Below, piece by piece: positions 1-7,339 of a stretch of 37,771 nt of DNA. This DNA comes from an uncultured Paraprevotella sp. (GTDB lineage: Bacteria > Bacteroidota > Bacteroidia > Bacteroidales > Bacteroidaceae). Position 1 is the stretch's first letter, and every line of letters starts with the position of its first letter. The notes beneath the pieces are model-generated. The model was not told where the DNA came from. It was given only the letters and a program-made list of their open reading frames with translations, and searched no databases. The DNA is taken from assembly GCA_947177395.1 (NCBI GenBank), contig CAMWUI010000028.1, positions 1-37,771 on the forward strand, in the 5' to 3' direction. Made by a program: the position numbers and the translations under genes.

Positions 1-1
1 G

Positions 2-130
2 CAGGCCTTGCAGCAGATTTCGGACAAGTCTTACGCCCTTCCTTTCGGGACGGGGGATACGAAAGTGTTCCGCATCGGCCTGAATTTCTCTTCCGAGACG
101 CGGAACATCGAGAGATGGCTCATAGAATAA
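2..130 (+). CDS. C-terminal end of a probable AAA-ATPase/PD-(D/E)XK nuclease-like protein (partial)
   Basis: The window opens inside a reading frame that runs 42 codons to a TAA at 128-130. The visible tail contains ALPFGTGDTKVFRIGLNFSS followed by ETRNIERWLIE. A tail of this form (KxxALPF...KxFKIGxNFSSxTRNIxxW) is what I know from the large Bacteroidales family of ATP-binding proteins with an N-terminal AAA-ATPase-like domain and a C-terminal PD-(D/E)XK nuclease-like domain. Only the last beta-strand and helix are present, so no catalytic residue can be checked. The family is very abundant and strain-variable in Bacteroidales and its function is not settled. The call rests on the tail signature alone. 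Confidence 0.6.
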   Translation, partial: QALQQISDKSYALPFGTGDTKVFRIGLNFSSETRNIERWLIE

Positions 131-173
131 TCAACTGTGGTTAACCAAGGTATATAAAGTCATGTTTTTTATG

Positions 174-181
174 TACCTTTG
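174..181 (+). promoter_or_regulatory. -7 element (TACCTTTG) upstream of yraN
   Basis: TACCTTTG matches the Bacteroides primary sigma factor -7 consensus TAnnTTTG and lies 26 nt before the yraN ATG. No good -33 TTTG is visible at the usual 19-21 nt spacing. It would serve the yraN-birA-pyrH operon. Confidence 0.5.
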
Positions 182-207
182 CGGAGCAAACGACTAAAGA
201 AGAAAGA

Positions 208-573
208 ATGGCCGCGCATAATGAGTTGGGACGGACGGGCGAAGATATAGCCGTTGCCCGTCTGTTGGCGGAAGGATATATCCTCCGGCACAGAAATTGG
301 CGTTGCGGACGTAAGGAACTGGATATCGTGGCGGAAAAGGATGGAACGCTGGTTGTTGTGGAAGTGAAGACACGCCGTAACACGCAGTTCGGGCTTCCGG
401 AGGATGCTGTTACAGCCGGAAAGATTCGGCGCATCGTAAGTTCTACGGATGCCTATCTCCGTAAGTATCGTATCGATCTGCCGGTTCGTTTCGATGTGGT
501 GACCGTTGTCGGAAATGAAGAGACCCCGTGCGTGAACCATATCGAGAATGCTTTCTATCCTCCTTTGTTCTGA
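208..573 (+). CDS. yraN: YraN/UPF0102 family nuclease-fold protein
   Basis: A 121-residue protein, the usual length for UPF0102. It starts with the family pattern NELGRTGEDIAVARLLAEGY and carries a PD-(D/E)XK-like core: ELDIVAEKDG then VVVEVKTR, that is ELD...ExK at about residues 36-55. The fold is that of Holliday-junction resolvase-type nucleases, but the biochemical role of UPF0102 proteins is unproven. It is the first gene of a compact group: birA begins 18 nt after its stop and pyrH follows birA by 25 nt. The ATG at 208 is preceded by a purine-rich AAAGAAGAAAG and is the first start after the -7 element. Confidence 0.9.
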   Translation: MAAHNELGRTGEDIAVARLLAEGYILRHRNWRCGRKELDIVAEKDGTLVVVEVKTRRNTQFGLPEDAVTAGKIRRIVSSTDAYLRKYRIDLPVRFDVVTVVGNEETPCVNHIENAFYPPLF

Positions 574-591
574 ATATACCTGTTTGGTGAA

Positions 592-1371
592 ATGGAAATG
601 ACATACGCACTTCATACGCTGGACGATTCTCCGTGGTTTGAATGGATAGAGCTTGCGGAGACAGACTCCACCAACGCTTTTCTGAAGAACTATCATCCGG
701 TAGCGCCTAAGGACATGACGCTGGTGACTGCCGATTACCAGAATGCCGGAAAGGGGCAGGCTGACAACACATGGGAGTCGGAGCGCGGGGCAAATCTCCT
801 GTTCAGCCTGCTGATACATCCAGTGGAGATAGAGGCCAACCGCCAGTTTCTGTTGTCGCAGGCCATTTCATTGGCCATTTGTGAAAGTCTGGGACAATAT
901 GTTGCAGATGTCCGTATCAAATGGCCGAACGACATTTATTGGAGAGATCGCAAGATATGCGGCATACTGATAGAGAATCTTCTGATGGGGAAGCATATAG
1001 AGACGTGTGTCATCGGTGTCGGTGTGAATGTCAATCAGAAAGAGTTCCGGAGTGATGCACCCAATCCGGTTTCCTTGTGGCAGATTACCGGTAAGGAAAC
1101 CGAACGGATTTTTCTGCTGGCGGATATCGTAGAACGGTTTAAGTCTTACTATGGACAAATCAGAAGAGGACAGACGGGAGAGATTACTGGGCGTTACAGG
1201 CAGTCACTTTACAGAGGGGAGGGATTCTATCCGTATGAAGACAATGAGGGGCGGTTTGAGGCTCGTGTGCAGGCGGTGGAGCCGACGGGACATCTGGTGT
1301 TGTGCGACCGGGCGGGCGTCTTGCGGCGTTATGCGTTTAAGGAAGTGTGTTTCGTACTTCCTGTGAAATAG
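592..1371 (+). CDS. birA: Biotin--[acetyl-CoA-carboxylase] ligase
   Basis: A 259-residue biotin protein ligase that forms biotinyl-AMP and transfers biotin to the carrier lysine of acyl-CoA carboxylases in the cytoplasm. Near the N-terminus is WIELAETDSTNAFLK, followed by the adenylate-binding loop region NAGKGQADNTWES (about residues 52-64) and the catalytic-core motif KWPNDIYWRDRKICGILIEN with its conserved lysine. A small C-terminal SH3-like segment follows. There is no N-terminal winged-helix DNA-binding domain, so this is a monofunctional ligase (class I) and not the E. coli-type repressor. An alternative in-frame ATG lies two codons downstream (598). Confidence 0.95.
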   Translation: MEMTYALHTLDDSPWFEWIELAETDSTNAFLKNYHPVAPKDMTLVTADYQNAGKGQADNTWESERGANLLFSLLIHPVEIEANRQFLLSQAISLAICESLGQYVADVRIKWPNDIYWRDRKICGILIENLLMGKHIETCVIGVGVNVNQKEFRSDAPNPVSLWQITGKETERIFLLADIVERFKSYYGQIRRGQTGEITGRYRQSLYRGEGFYPYEDNEGRFEARVQAVEPTGHLVLCDRAGVLRRYAFKEVCFVLPVK

Positions 1372-1396
1372 AAATACATGTTTAAATCATTATATT

Positions 1397-2110
1397 ATGG
1401 CAAGATTCAAAAGAATACTTCTCAAACTGAGCGGCGAGAGCCTGATGGGAGAGCAACGGTACGGCATTGACGAGAAACGGCTGGCCGAGTATGCGGAACA
1501 GATAAAGGAAGTGCATGCCATGGGCGTGCAGATAGGTATAGTCATCGGCGGAGGGAACATTTTCCGCGGACTGAGCGGTGCGGGCAAGGGATTCGACCGC
1601 GTGAAGGGTGACCAGATGGGGATGTGTGCCACTGTGATAAACTCCTTGGGACTGAGTAGCGCACTGGGAGCCATCGGCGTGAAGAGCCGTGTGCTGACAG
1701 CCATTCGTATGGAACCTATCGGTGAGTTTTACAGCAAGTGGAAAGCCATCGAATGTATGGAAAACGGGGAGGTTGTCATTATGAGTGGCGGTACGGGCAA
1801 TCCTTATTTTACTACTGATACGGGTTCTTCCCTGCGGGGAATCGAGATAGAGGCGGACGTCATGCTGAAGGGTACCCGGGTGGACGGTGTATATACGGCT
1901 GATCCGGAAAAAGACCCCACAGCCACGAAGTTTGACAAGATAACGTATGATGAGATTTATAACCGTGGGTTGAAAGTGATGGACCTGACAGCCACGACCA
2001 TGTGCAAGGAAAACAATTTGCCTATCTATGTCTTTAATATGGACGCCTATGGCAATCTGAAGAAAGTCATGGACGGGGAACCTATCGGCACATTGGTACA
2101 TAACGGTTGA
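1397..2110 (+). CDS. pyrH: UMP kinase
   Basis: A 237-residue bacterial UMP kinase of the amino-acid-kinase fold, converting UMP to UDP in pyrimidine nucleotide synthesis. It has the nucleotide-binding KLSGESLMG near the N-terminus, the glycine-rich IVIGGGNIFRG, the UMP-site segment TGNPYFTTDT and the DVMLKGTRVDGVYTADP region, all typical of PyrH. Length is normal. It is the last gene of the yraN-birA-pyrH group and is followed by a hairpin with a T-rich tail. In many bacteria frr follows pyrH, but here the next gene is unrelated. Confidence 0.97.
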   Translation: MARFKRILLKLSGESLMGEQRYGIDEKRLAEYAEQIKEVHAMGVQIGIVIGGGNIFRGLSGAGKGFDRVKGDQMGMCATVINSLGLSSALGAIGVKSRVLTAIRMEPIGEFYSKWKAIECMENGEVVIMSGGTGNPYFTTDTGSSLRGIEIEADVMLKGTRVDGVYTADPEKDPTATKFDKITYDEIYNRGLKVMDLTATTMCKENNLPIYVFNMDAYGNLKKVMDGEPIGTLVHNG

Positions 2111-2172
2111 TTTCGCTTGTTGTATCAGACTCCTCGATGGCAGATAAGTTGTTTCCGGCAGTTTGCTATATT

Positions 2173-2216
2173 CCGTCGGAGCGTGCCAACTCGGGTACGT
2201 TCCGGCGGCTTGTTTT
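2173..2216 (+). terminator. Probable intrinsic terminator after pyrH
   Basis: A 12-bp stem (2173-2184 CCGTCGGAGCGT pairing with 2197-2208 ACGTTCCGGCGG, two G-U pairs) encloses a 12-nt loop and is followed by CTTGTTTT. It lies 62 nt past the pyrH stop and closes the yraN-birA-pyrH operon. Confidence 0.6.
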
Positions 2217-2299
2217 CCATGCCTTGTTGCGCGCGGGGCTTCTGTAAAAAGGTAAAAAACTTCGATGATTTGTGTAACGGGAAGATGATGGAATATATA

Positions 2300-2307
2300 T
2301 AATTTTG
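2300..2307 (+). promoter_or_regulatory. -7 element (TAATTTTG) for the hydrolase-AraC genes
   Basis: TAATTTTG fits the Bacteroides -7 consensus and lies 28 nt before the hydrolase ATG. The nearest upstream TTTG (2269-2272) is 27 nt away, longer than the usual spacing, so only the -7 part is well supported. Confidence 0.5.
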
Positions 2308-2335
2308 CACCGTCGGAATTTAAAGACATGAGACA

Positions 2336-3403
2336 ATGAGGGATTTATTAATTTTCTTTGCGGCTACAGTTATCCTGACGGCCTGCGTGCAAAATACAGA
2401 TACGGATATGGAAAATACAGAGGTTTGGGACAAAACGTTTCCCAAAAGTGAGAAGGTGAATCACCGCAAGGTGGAGTTCAAGAATCAGTATGGCATCACT
2501 TTATCGGGCGATCTTTATGAGCCGAAAAATACGACCGGCAGGCTGGCGGCTATCGCTGTCAGCGGACCGTTCGGTGCGGTAAAAGAACAGTCGTCCGGAC
2601 TTTATGCACAGACGATGGCAGAGCGAGGGTTCGTGACGCTGGCTTTCGATCCTTCGTTTACGGGAGAGAGCGGCGGAGAACCCCGTCGCACGGCCTCGCC
2701 GGATATCAATACCGAGGATTTCATGGCGGCGGTCGACTATCTTTCTTCGCTCGATTGCGTGGATGCGGACAAAATAGGTATCATCGGTATCTGCGGATGG
2801 GGTGGCATCGCGATGAATGCTGCGGCACAGGATGTACGCATCAAGGCTACGGTGGCAAGCACGATGTATGATATGACCCGCGTCAGCGGCAATGGTTACT
2901 TTGATGCCGATGACAATGAGGAAGCACGTCATCGGGCGCGTGTGGCGCTGGCGGCACAGCGCACAAGGGACACAGCTGCCATGGCTGGCGGCGTGGTGGA
3001 TCCGCTACCGGAGGATGCTCCGCAGTTTGTCCGGGATTACTATGACTATTACAAGACCCCGCGCGGTTATCATGTCCGTTCCGGCAACTCCAACGATGGA
3101 TGGCGCAGCATCGGTACGGCGGCATACGCCAACACGCGCTTTCTCTATTATACCAATGAGATACGTTCGGCTGTCCTCGTGATGCACGGTGAGAAGGCCC
3201 ATTCGCGCTATTTCGGCGAAGATGCCTACAAATACATGGTCGACGGCAGACCGGAAGCCGGTATACGTCCCAATCCCTGTCCGGAAAACAAAGAACTGCT
3301 GATTATTCCCGGGGCCAGCCATTGTGATTTGTATGACGGTGGTGAAGGGGCATATATCCCGTGGGACAAGTTGGCAAATTTCTTCACGGAAAATCTGAAA
3401 TAA
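2336..3403 (+). CDS. Alpha/beta hydrolase lipoprotein with cysteine at the nucleophile elbow
   Basis: A 355-residue alpha/beta hydrolase. The N-terminus is a lipoprotein signal, FFAATVILTAC with the lipobox cysteine at residue 17, which places the enzyme on a membrane surface in the envelope. The nucleophile elbow reads GICGWGG with Cys153 where most hydrolases have serine, and the late histidine is in PGASHCDLYDG (His329). The acid is probably in the VMHGEKAHS segment. Cysteine at this position occurs in dienelactone hydrolases and some COG1073-type hydrolases, so an esterase-like activity is likely but the substrate is unknown. The AraC gene starts 14 nt after its stop, suggesting co-transcription. 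Confidence 0.85.
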   Translation: MRDLLIFFAATVILTACVQNTDTDMENTEVWDKTFPKSEKVNHRKVEFKNQYGITLSGDLYEPKNTTGRLAAIAVSGPFGAVKEQSSGLYAQTMAERGFVTLAFDPSFTGESGGEPRRTASPDINTEDFMAAVDYLSSLDCVDADKIGIIGICGWGGIAMNAAAQDVRIKATVASTMYDMTRVSGNGYFDADDNEEARHRARVALAAQRTRDTAAMAGGVVDPLPEDAPQFVRDYYDYYKTPRGYHVRSGNSNDGWRSIGTAAYANTRFLYYTNEIRSAVLVMHGEKAHSRYFGEDAYKYMVDGRPEAGIRPNPCPENKELLIIPGASHCDLYDGGEGAYIPWDKLANFFTENLK

Positions 3404-3417
3404 ACAAAACGGCAGAT

Positions 3418-4317
3418 ATGGCGCAGAAAATTCAGACGATAAGCACTATCGACCAGTACAACCGCATGTTCGGGGTTGTCACGAGGCATCCGCTTGTGAC
3501 GGTGGTGGAGGTCAAAGACTATGTTCCCGAGGAGATTGTATCGGTGACGCGTTACGGGTTGTATGCCGTCTTCCTGAAACAGGGCACGGGATGTACCTTG
3601 CGTTATGGACGTGAACAATACGACTATCAGGATGGCAGTATCGTCTGCTTTGCGCCGGGACAGACCGTAACGGTGGAATTTCAGACGGGGGAGCATGCCA
3701 GCTGGAAGGCCTTGCTGTTCCATCCCGATTTGTTGTTTGATACTCCGTTGGCCGAACGCATGGCTCAGTACAGTTATTTCGGTTACGACCAGCGGGAAGC
3801 GTTGCACGTGTCTGGCGAAGAGCGGCGTATCTTCGAGGATACGCTCGAACATATCAAGCGCGAGATGGAGCATGCCGTGGACAAGCATTCGCAACAGCTT
3901 CTCACGGTCTATGTACAACTTATCTTAGATTATTGTCTGCGTTTCTACGACCGTCAGTTTATCACGCGTCACAAGGCCAACAGCAAACTTATCACGCGTT
4001 TTGAACAACTGGTGGACGATTATTTAAGCAGTGACAGGCCTGCTTTTGAAGGATTGCCTTCCGTGGCATGGTGTGCAGGCGAGTTGTGCTTGTCACCCAA
4101 CTATTTCGGCGATCTGGTCCGCAAGGAACTGGGCGGTACGGCCAAGGATTTTATTACCCGCAAAGTGATAGAGCGGGCTAAGCGGGAACTGCGTTCCACC
4201 GACCGTCCTGTCAGTCACATTTCGGAGCGTCTCGGGTTCAGCAGTGTGAGCCATTTCACGCGCATGTTCAAAGCGCAGACGGGACAGACGCCTACGGAAT
4301 TCAGGGCAAGTGCATAA
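3418..4317 (+). CDS. AraC family transcriptional regulator
   Basis: A 299-residue AraC-type regulator with an N-terminal cupin-like sensing domain (about residues 30-150, including the DGSIVCFAPGQTVTVEF strand pair) and a C-terminal double helix-turn-helix ending in LGFSSVSHFTRMFKAQTGQTPTEF, the classic signature. The start is set at the ATG at 3418, just after the hydrolase stop. The frame stays open upstream, but that part overlaps the hydrolase gene. It probably controls the flanking hydrolase and flavodoxin-like genes. The ligand is unknown. Confidence 0.92.
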   Translation: MAQKIQTISTIDQYNRMFGVVTRHPLVTVVEVKDYVPEEIVSVTRYGLYAVFLKQGTGCTLRYGREQYDYQDGSIVCFAPGQTVTVEFQTGEHASWKALLFHPDLLFDTPLAERMAQYSYFGYDQREALHVSGEERRIFEDTLEHIKREMEHAVDKHSQQLLTVYVQLILDYCLRFYDRQFITRHKANSKLITRFEQLVDDYLSSDRPAFEGLPSVAWCAGELCLSPNYFGDLVRKELGGTAKDFITRKVIERAKRELRSTDRPVSHISERLGFSSVSHFTRMFKAQTGQTPTEFRASA

Positions 4318-4328
4318 TAATCTATAGT

Positions 4329-4343
4329 GTTTATCATATAAAC
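4329..4343. promoter_or_regulatory. Perfect 15-nt palindrome, possible operator
   Basis: GTTTATcatATAAAC is a perfect 6-bp inverted repeat with a 3-nt centre in the 36-nt gap between the AraC stop and the flavodoxin-like start, 10 nt before that ATG. Its position suits a transcription-factor operator or a short mRNA hairpin. No protein can be assigned to it. Confidence 0.35.
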
Positions 4344-4353
4344 AACAGTAAGA

Positions 4354-4890
4354 ATGAAAAAAGTCATTGTAATATCAACGAGCCTGCGCAAAGGTTCGAA
4401 CAGCGACATTCTGGCAAACGAATTCATGGCAGGGGCGCGTGCGGCCGGCCATGAGGTAGAGAAGATAATGCTGGGAGACAAGGAAATCCGTTTCTGCAAA
4501 GGATGCTTGGCTTGTCAGAAGATAGGGAAGTGCGTCATCGGGGATGATGTGAACGATATCATGGCTCAGGTGCTTGCCGCGGAGGTCGTGGTGTGGGCTA
4601 CGCCGATATATTATTATGAGATGGCGGGGCAGATGAAGACGCTGATCGATCGCATGAACGCCATGTTCGCCCTTGACTATAAGTTTCGCGACGTGTATAT
4701 GCTGTCCACAGCTGCGGAAGACGAACCGGAAGTGCCGAAGCGTGCAGAGGCCGGTCTGACCGGTTGGATCGAGTGTTATCCGAAGTCCCGCCTGGCCGGT
4801 ACCTTATTCTGCGGAGGCGTGACCGATGCCGGGGATATCGAAGGCAACGCCCGGTTGCGGGAAGCATACGAAATGGGGCGGAAAGTCTGA
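4354..4890 (+). CDS. Flavodoxin-like NAD(P)H-dependent FMN oxidoreductase
   Basis: A 178-residue protein of the NADPH-dependent FMN reductase/flavodoxin fold. The phosphate-binding loop is STSLRKGSNSDILA (about residues 8-21), the isoalloxazine-contact segment is WATPIYYYEMAGQMKTLIDR, and a CKGCLACQKIGKC cluster lies at about residues 48-60. Cysteine clusters like this are common in Bacteroidetes and clostridial members of the family (iron-sulfur flavoprotein-like), though the full Fe-S motif cannot be proven here. It probably works as a cytoplasmic quinone, disulfide or metal-linked reductase. It is downstream of the AraC gene and its end is built into a terminator hairpin. Confidence 0.88.
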   Translation: MKKVIVISTSLRKGSNSDILANEFMAGARAAGHEVEKIMLGDKEIRFCKGCLACQKIGKCVIGDDVNDIMAQVLAAEVVVWATPIYYYEMAGQMKTLIDRMNAMFALDYKFRDVYMLSTAAEDEPEVPKRAEAGLTGWIECYPKSRLAGTLFCGGVTDAGDIEGNARLREAYEMGRKV

Positions 4891-4912
4891 ATGACTTTCG
4901 CGCCCCGATTTT
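4875..4912 (+). terminator. Intrinsic terminator overlapping the flavodoxin-like stop codon
   Basis: GGGGCGGAAAGTC (4875-4887) pairs with GACTTTCGCGCCCC (4893-4906), 13 bp with one bulged base, a 5-nt loop containing the TGA stop, then GATTTT. It separates this gene from the convergent GH43 gene. Confidence 0.75.
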
Positions 4913-4931
4913 CAGTTAGAGCATTGCCCGG

Positions 4932-5975
4932 TTACTTTCTTCTTTTGACTTTGACGGGGGCTACTCCCGTATGCGTGGGGTCTATGGGACGTATGGTCCC
5001 GTCCGGGTTGAATTGCATACGGTCGATACATACTTCCCGGTGGAAACCGGGGCCTTTTCCGTTTTTCATATAGTGTTTGTTAATGCGGTGATAGACGATG
5101 TACCACTCATCCTTGCCGGGCAACTGCAGAACCGAGTTGTGAGCGGTTCCATAAATTTCCGCTTCGGGGCGCTGGGAGAGAATGACCGGTTGTGCCGCCA
5201 CCTCGATAGGGCCTAACGGCGAACGGGAGGTGCCGTAAGCTACATGATAGTTGGGAGAGCCGGTGTCGTCTACGCTCCAGAGGAAATAATAAAGCCCGTT
5301 GCGGTAAAACACGTAAGGTGCTTCCCGGAAGGCATAGTCCTGCAAAGAACCGCCTTTCGGAGTCATCAGACGTACCGTTTCTTGTCGGATGCTCATCATG
5401 TCCTCGTTCAGTTCCGCTCCAGCCATGTAGCCGTTTCCCCAGTACAGATAGCATTTACCGCTGACAGGATCCTCAAAGACATCCACGTCGATTTGCTGTC
5501 CGTGCGCCTGTCCTTCGGGGCGTTTGTCCACTATCGGATGACCGGCATCGGTGAAAGGTCCGGTCGGATGGCTGGCTGTAGCCACGCCGATGGCTTTGCC
5601 CGAGGGCGTGTTGCCGCTGTAATAAAAGAAGTACTTATATCCCTCGTCGGTCTTTTTTTCTATGATGCAGGGAGCCCAGGCATTGCCGTCAGCCCAGCCG
5701 ACCTGGTCGGTGCCCAAGTCAAGCATGATGCCTTCGTGCTTCCAGTCTGTCAGGTCTTTGGAGCTGAATACGGTGAAATAATACCCGCCCCAGCCGGGAG
5801 CCCCGTCTGTCGTGGAGTAGATGTAGAAACGTCCGGTCTGGCGGGAATACAGGACTTCGGGGTCTGCATGAAACTCTGGTAAAATAGGGTTGCCGCTTTT
5901 GCGCGCCTGGCTGAAACCGTGCAGGGCAGATGTGATACAGACAGCCAGTAAGAGAATCTTGTGTGTCGTTTTCAT
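4932..5975 (-). CDS. Glycoside hydrolase family 43 protein (secreted)
   Basis: A 347-residue five-bladed beta-propeller glycosidase of the GH43 type, usually active on arabinan or xylan side chains. A signal peptide (KILLLAVCITSALHGFSQA) indicates export to the periplasm. The expected catalytic acids are in place: general base Asp38 in EFHADPEVL, the pKa-modulating aspartate in QIDVDVFED (Asp163 or Asp165), and the general acid Glu218 in FREAPYVF. It begins 21 nt after the aroB stop and is probably co-transcribed with it, although the functions are unrelated. No SusC/SusD pair is beside it, so it is not part of an obvious polysaccharide utilisation locus. The substrate cannot be read from the sequence. 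Confidence 0.9.
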   Translation of the reverse strand: MKTTHKILLLAVCITSALHGFSQARKSGNPILPEFHADPEVLYSRQTGRFYIYSTTDGAPGWGGYYFTVFSSKDLTDWKHEGIMLDLGTDQVGWADGNAWAPCIIEKKTDEGYKYFFYYSGNTPSGKAIGVATASHPTGPFTDAGHPIVDKRPEGQAHGQQIDVDVFEDPVSGKCYLYWGNGYMAGAELNEDMMSIRQETVRLMTPKGGSLQDYAFREAPYVFYRNGLYYFLWSVDDTGSPNYHVAYGTSRSPLGPIEVAAQPVILSQRPEAEIYGTAHNSVLQLPGKDEWYIVYHRINKHYMKNGKGPGFHREVCIDRMQFNPDGTIRPIDPTHTGVAPVKVKRRK

Positions 5976-5996
5976 GTTTTGTATGGTTTATGTGTA

Positions 5997-7055
5997 TTAT
6001 CCGATAGTTTCACGGAAGAAATCCAGTGCTTCGAAAATTTCTTCGCGTGTGGCATGTTGGTTGATGCGTATGTCGCCGATGTTTCCCAATAGGGTGAAGT
6101 TGATGGTGCCGGCAGTGTTTTTCTTGTCGTGCGTCATGAATTCGTACAGACGGTCGTATTGTTTACAGTCGAAAAGGAATGTACCGTAATTGTCGCGGAT
6201 GAACTGCTGGGTCCGGCGCAGTCGGTCGATGGGAAATCCGGCTTTGGTATGACTCAGGTAAAGTTCGCAGATGAGTCCCCATGCCACGGCATATCCGTGC
6301 AGTACGGGACGTTGCTCCGCCAGTGCGAGGCTTTCGATGGCATGTCCCACCGTGTGTCCCAGATTGAGAGCTTTGCGCAATCCCTGTTCGAGAGGGTCGT
6401 TTTCCACGATGCGTTCCTTGACGGCCACGCTGGTGGCAACCATTTGCTGCAACCGCGGCAGGTCGGCCTGTCGCAAATCGAAGTTTATCAGTTCGGCCCA
6501 ATGCCTTTCGTTGCTTATCAGACCGTGTTTCAGCATCTCCGCATAACCGGAACACAGGTTTTGGCTGTCCAGTGTCTGCAGGAAATGAGTGTCTATCAGG
6601 ACGGATGAAGCCGTGTTGAACACGCCGATTTCATTTTTCAGCCCGTTGAAATTGATACCTGTTTTCCCTCCGACCGATGCGTCCACCATGGCCAGCAGGG
6701 TGGTCGGAACGTTTAGGAAAGCAATTCCTCTTTTGAATGTAGAGGCTGCGAACCCACCCAGGTCGGTCACCATTCCCCCTCCGAGATTGATGAGCATGGA
6801 ATGTCGGGTGGCTCCCGCCCGTCCCAATTCCTGCCACACATGAGCCAAGGTGTCGAGAGTCTTGTATTCGTCACCGGCTCCGATGGTGATATGCCCGGCT
6901 GTTTTTAGGCAGGCGAATGATTGTATCGCCGGCCAGCATAGGTGCCGGGTGGTCTGGTCTGTAAGGATGAATAACTTGTCCGGGTAGCAGCTTTCAATGG
7001 CCTGTTGCAGGCTTGTTTCCAGTGCTTCCGGAAAAATTACGGATTGTTTGTTCAT
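5997..7055 (-). CDS. aroB: 3-dehydroquinate synthase
   Basis: A 352-residue enzyme converting DAHP to 3-dehydroquinate in the shikimate pathway, NAD+- and metal-dependent. Seen are the glycine-rich INLGGGMVTDLGGFAAS, the VPTTLLAMVDASVGGKTGINF signature, and metal ligands in the GYAEMLKHG and NLGHTVGHAIE segments. The frame stays open further upstream, but the start chosen is the ATG at 7055 (MNKQSVIFPEALET), because a -7 element lies just upstream at 7080-7087 and the added residues look non-coding. Length is typical. Confidence 0.95.
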   Translation of the reverse strand: MNKQSVIFPEALETSLQQAIESCYPDKLFILTDQTTRHLCWPAIQSFACLKTAGHITIGAGDEYKTLDTLAHVWQELGRAGATRHSMLINLGGGMVTDLGGFAASTFKRGIAFLNVPTTLLAMVDASVGGKTGINFNGLKNEIGVFNTASSVLIDTHFLQTLDSQNLCSGYAEMLKHGLISNERHWAELINFDLRQADLPRLQQMVATSVAVKERIVENDPLEQGLRKALNLGHTVGHAIESLALAEQRPVLHGYAVAWGLICELYLSHTKAGFPIDRLRRTQQFIRDNYGTFLFDCKQYDRLYEFMTHDKKNTAGTINFTLLGNIGDIRINQHATREEIFEALDFFRETIG

Positions 7056-7079
7056 GTCCTCGGTTGTTCGTTTGTTTGG

Positions 7080-7087
7080 CAAAGATA
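7080..7087 (-). promoter_or_regulatory. -7 element (TATCTTTG) for aroB-GH43
   Basis: The minus strand reads TATCTTTG, an exact match to TAnnTTTG, 24 nt upstream of the aroB ATG. No clear -33 TTTG is visible. Confidence 0.5.
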
Positions 7088-7191
7088 CGTTTTCTGCGAC
7101 ATAATGATGTGTTTTTACATTGTTTTTTTGTGATAAAGGGAGATCTCTGTTAAATAAGTTAATGGTGTTTTGTCGATTTAAAGTGTATGAG

Positions 7192-7222
7192 TTTCGTGGA
7201 ACAGGGATAATATGTACCTTTG
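7192..7222 (+). promoter_or_regulatory. Promoter of the outer-membrane barrel gene
   Basis: TTTC (7192-7195) and TACCTTTG (7215-7222) are separated by 19 nt, close to the Bacteroides TTTG / 19-21 nt / TAnnTTTG promoter. The ATG follows about 117 nt later, leaving a fairly long leader in which I see no known riboswitch. Confidence 0.5.
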
Positions 7223-7339
7223 TACGCATGCAGGAATGTATCGTCCGACTGTTATTGTACGTTAAAGTGGTCGGACTGGTTAAACTTTGGAATGAAGAAA
7301 CTATCCAAAAGAATGTTGAAAGATAAACAAGGTATATTA

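Noticed and set aside
2117..2302. 61-codon frame after pyrH
   Set aside because: It spans the pyrH terminator hairpin, has a cysteine/arginine-rich random look and no start signal.
7056..7229. N-terminal extension of aroB by 58 residues
   Set aside because: It would begin upstream of the -7 element at 7080-7087 and the extra residues match nothing in the family.
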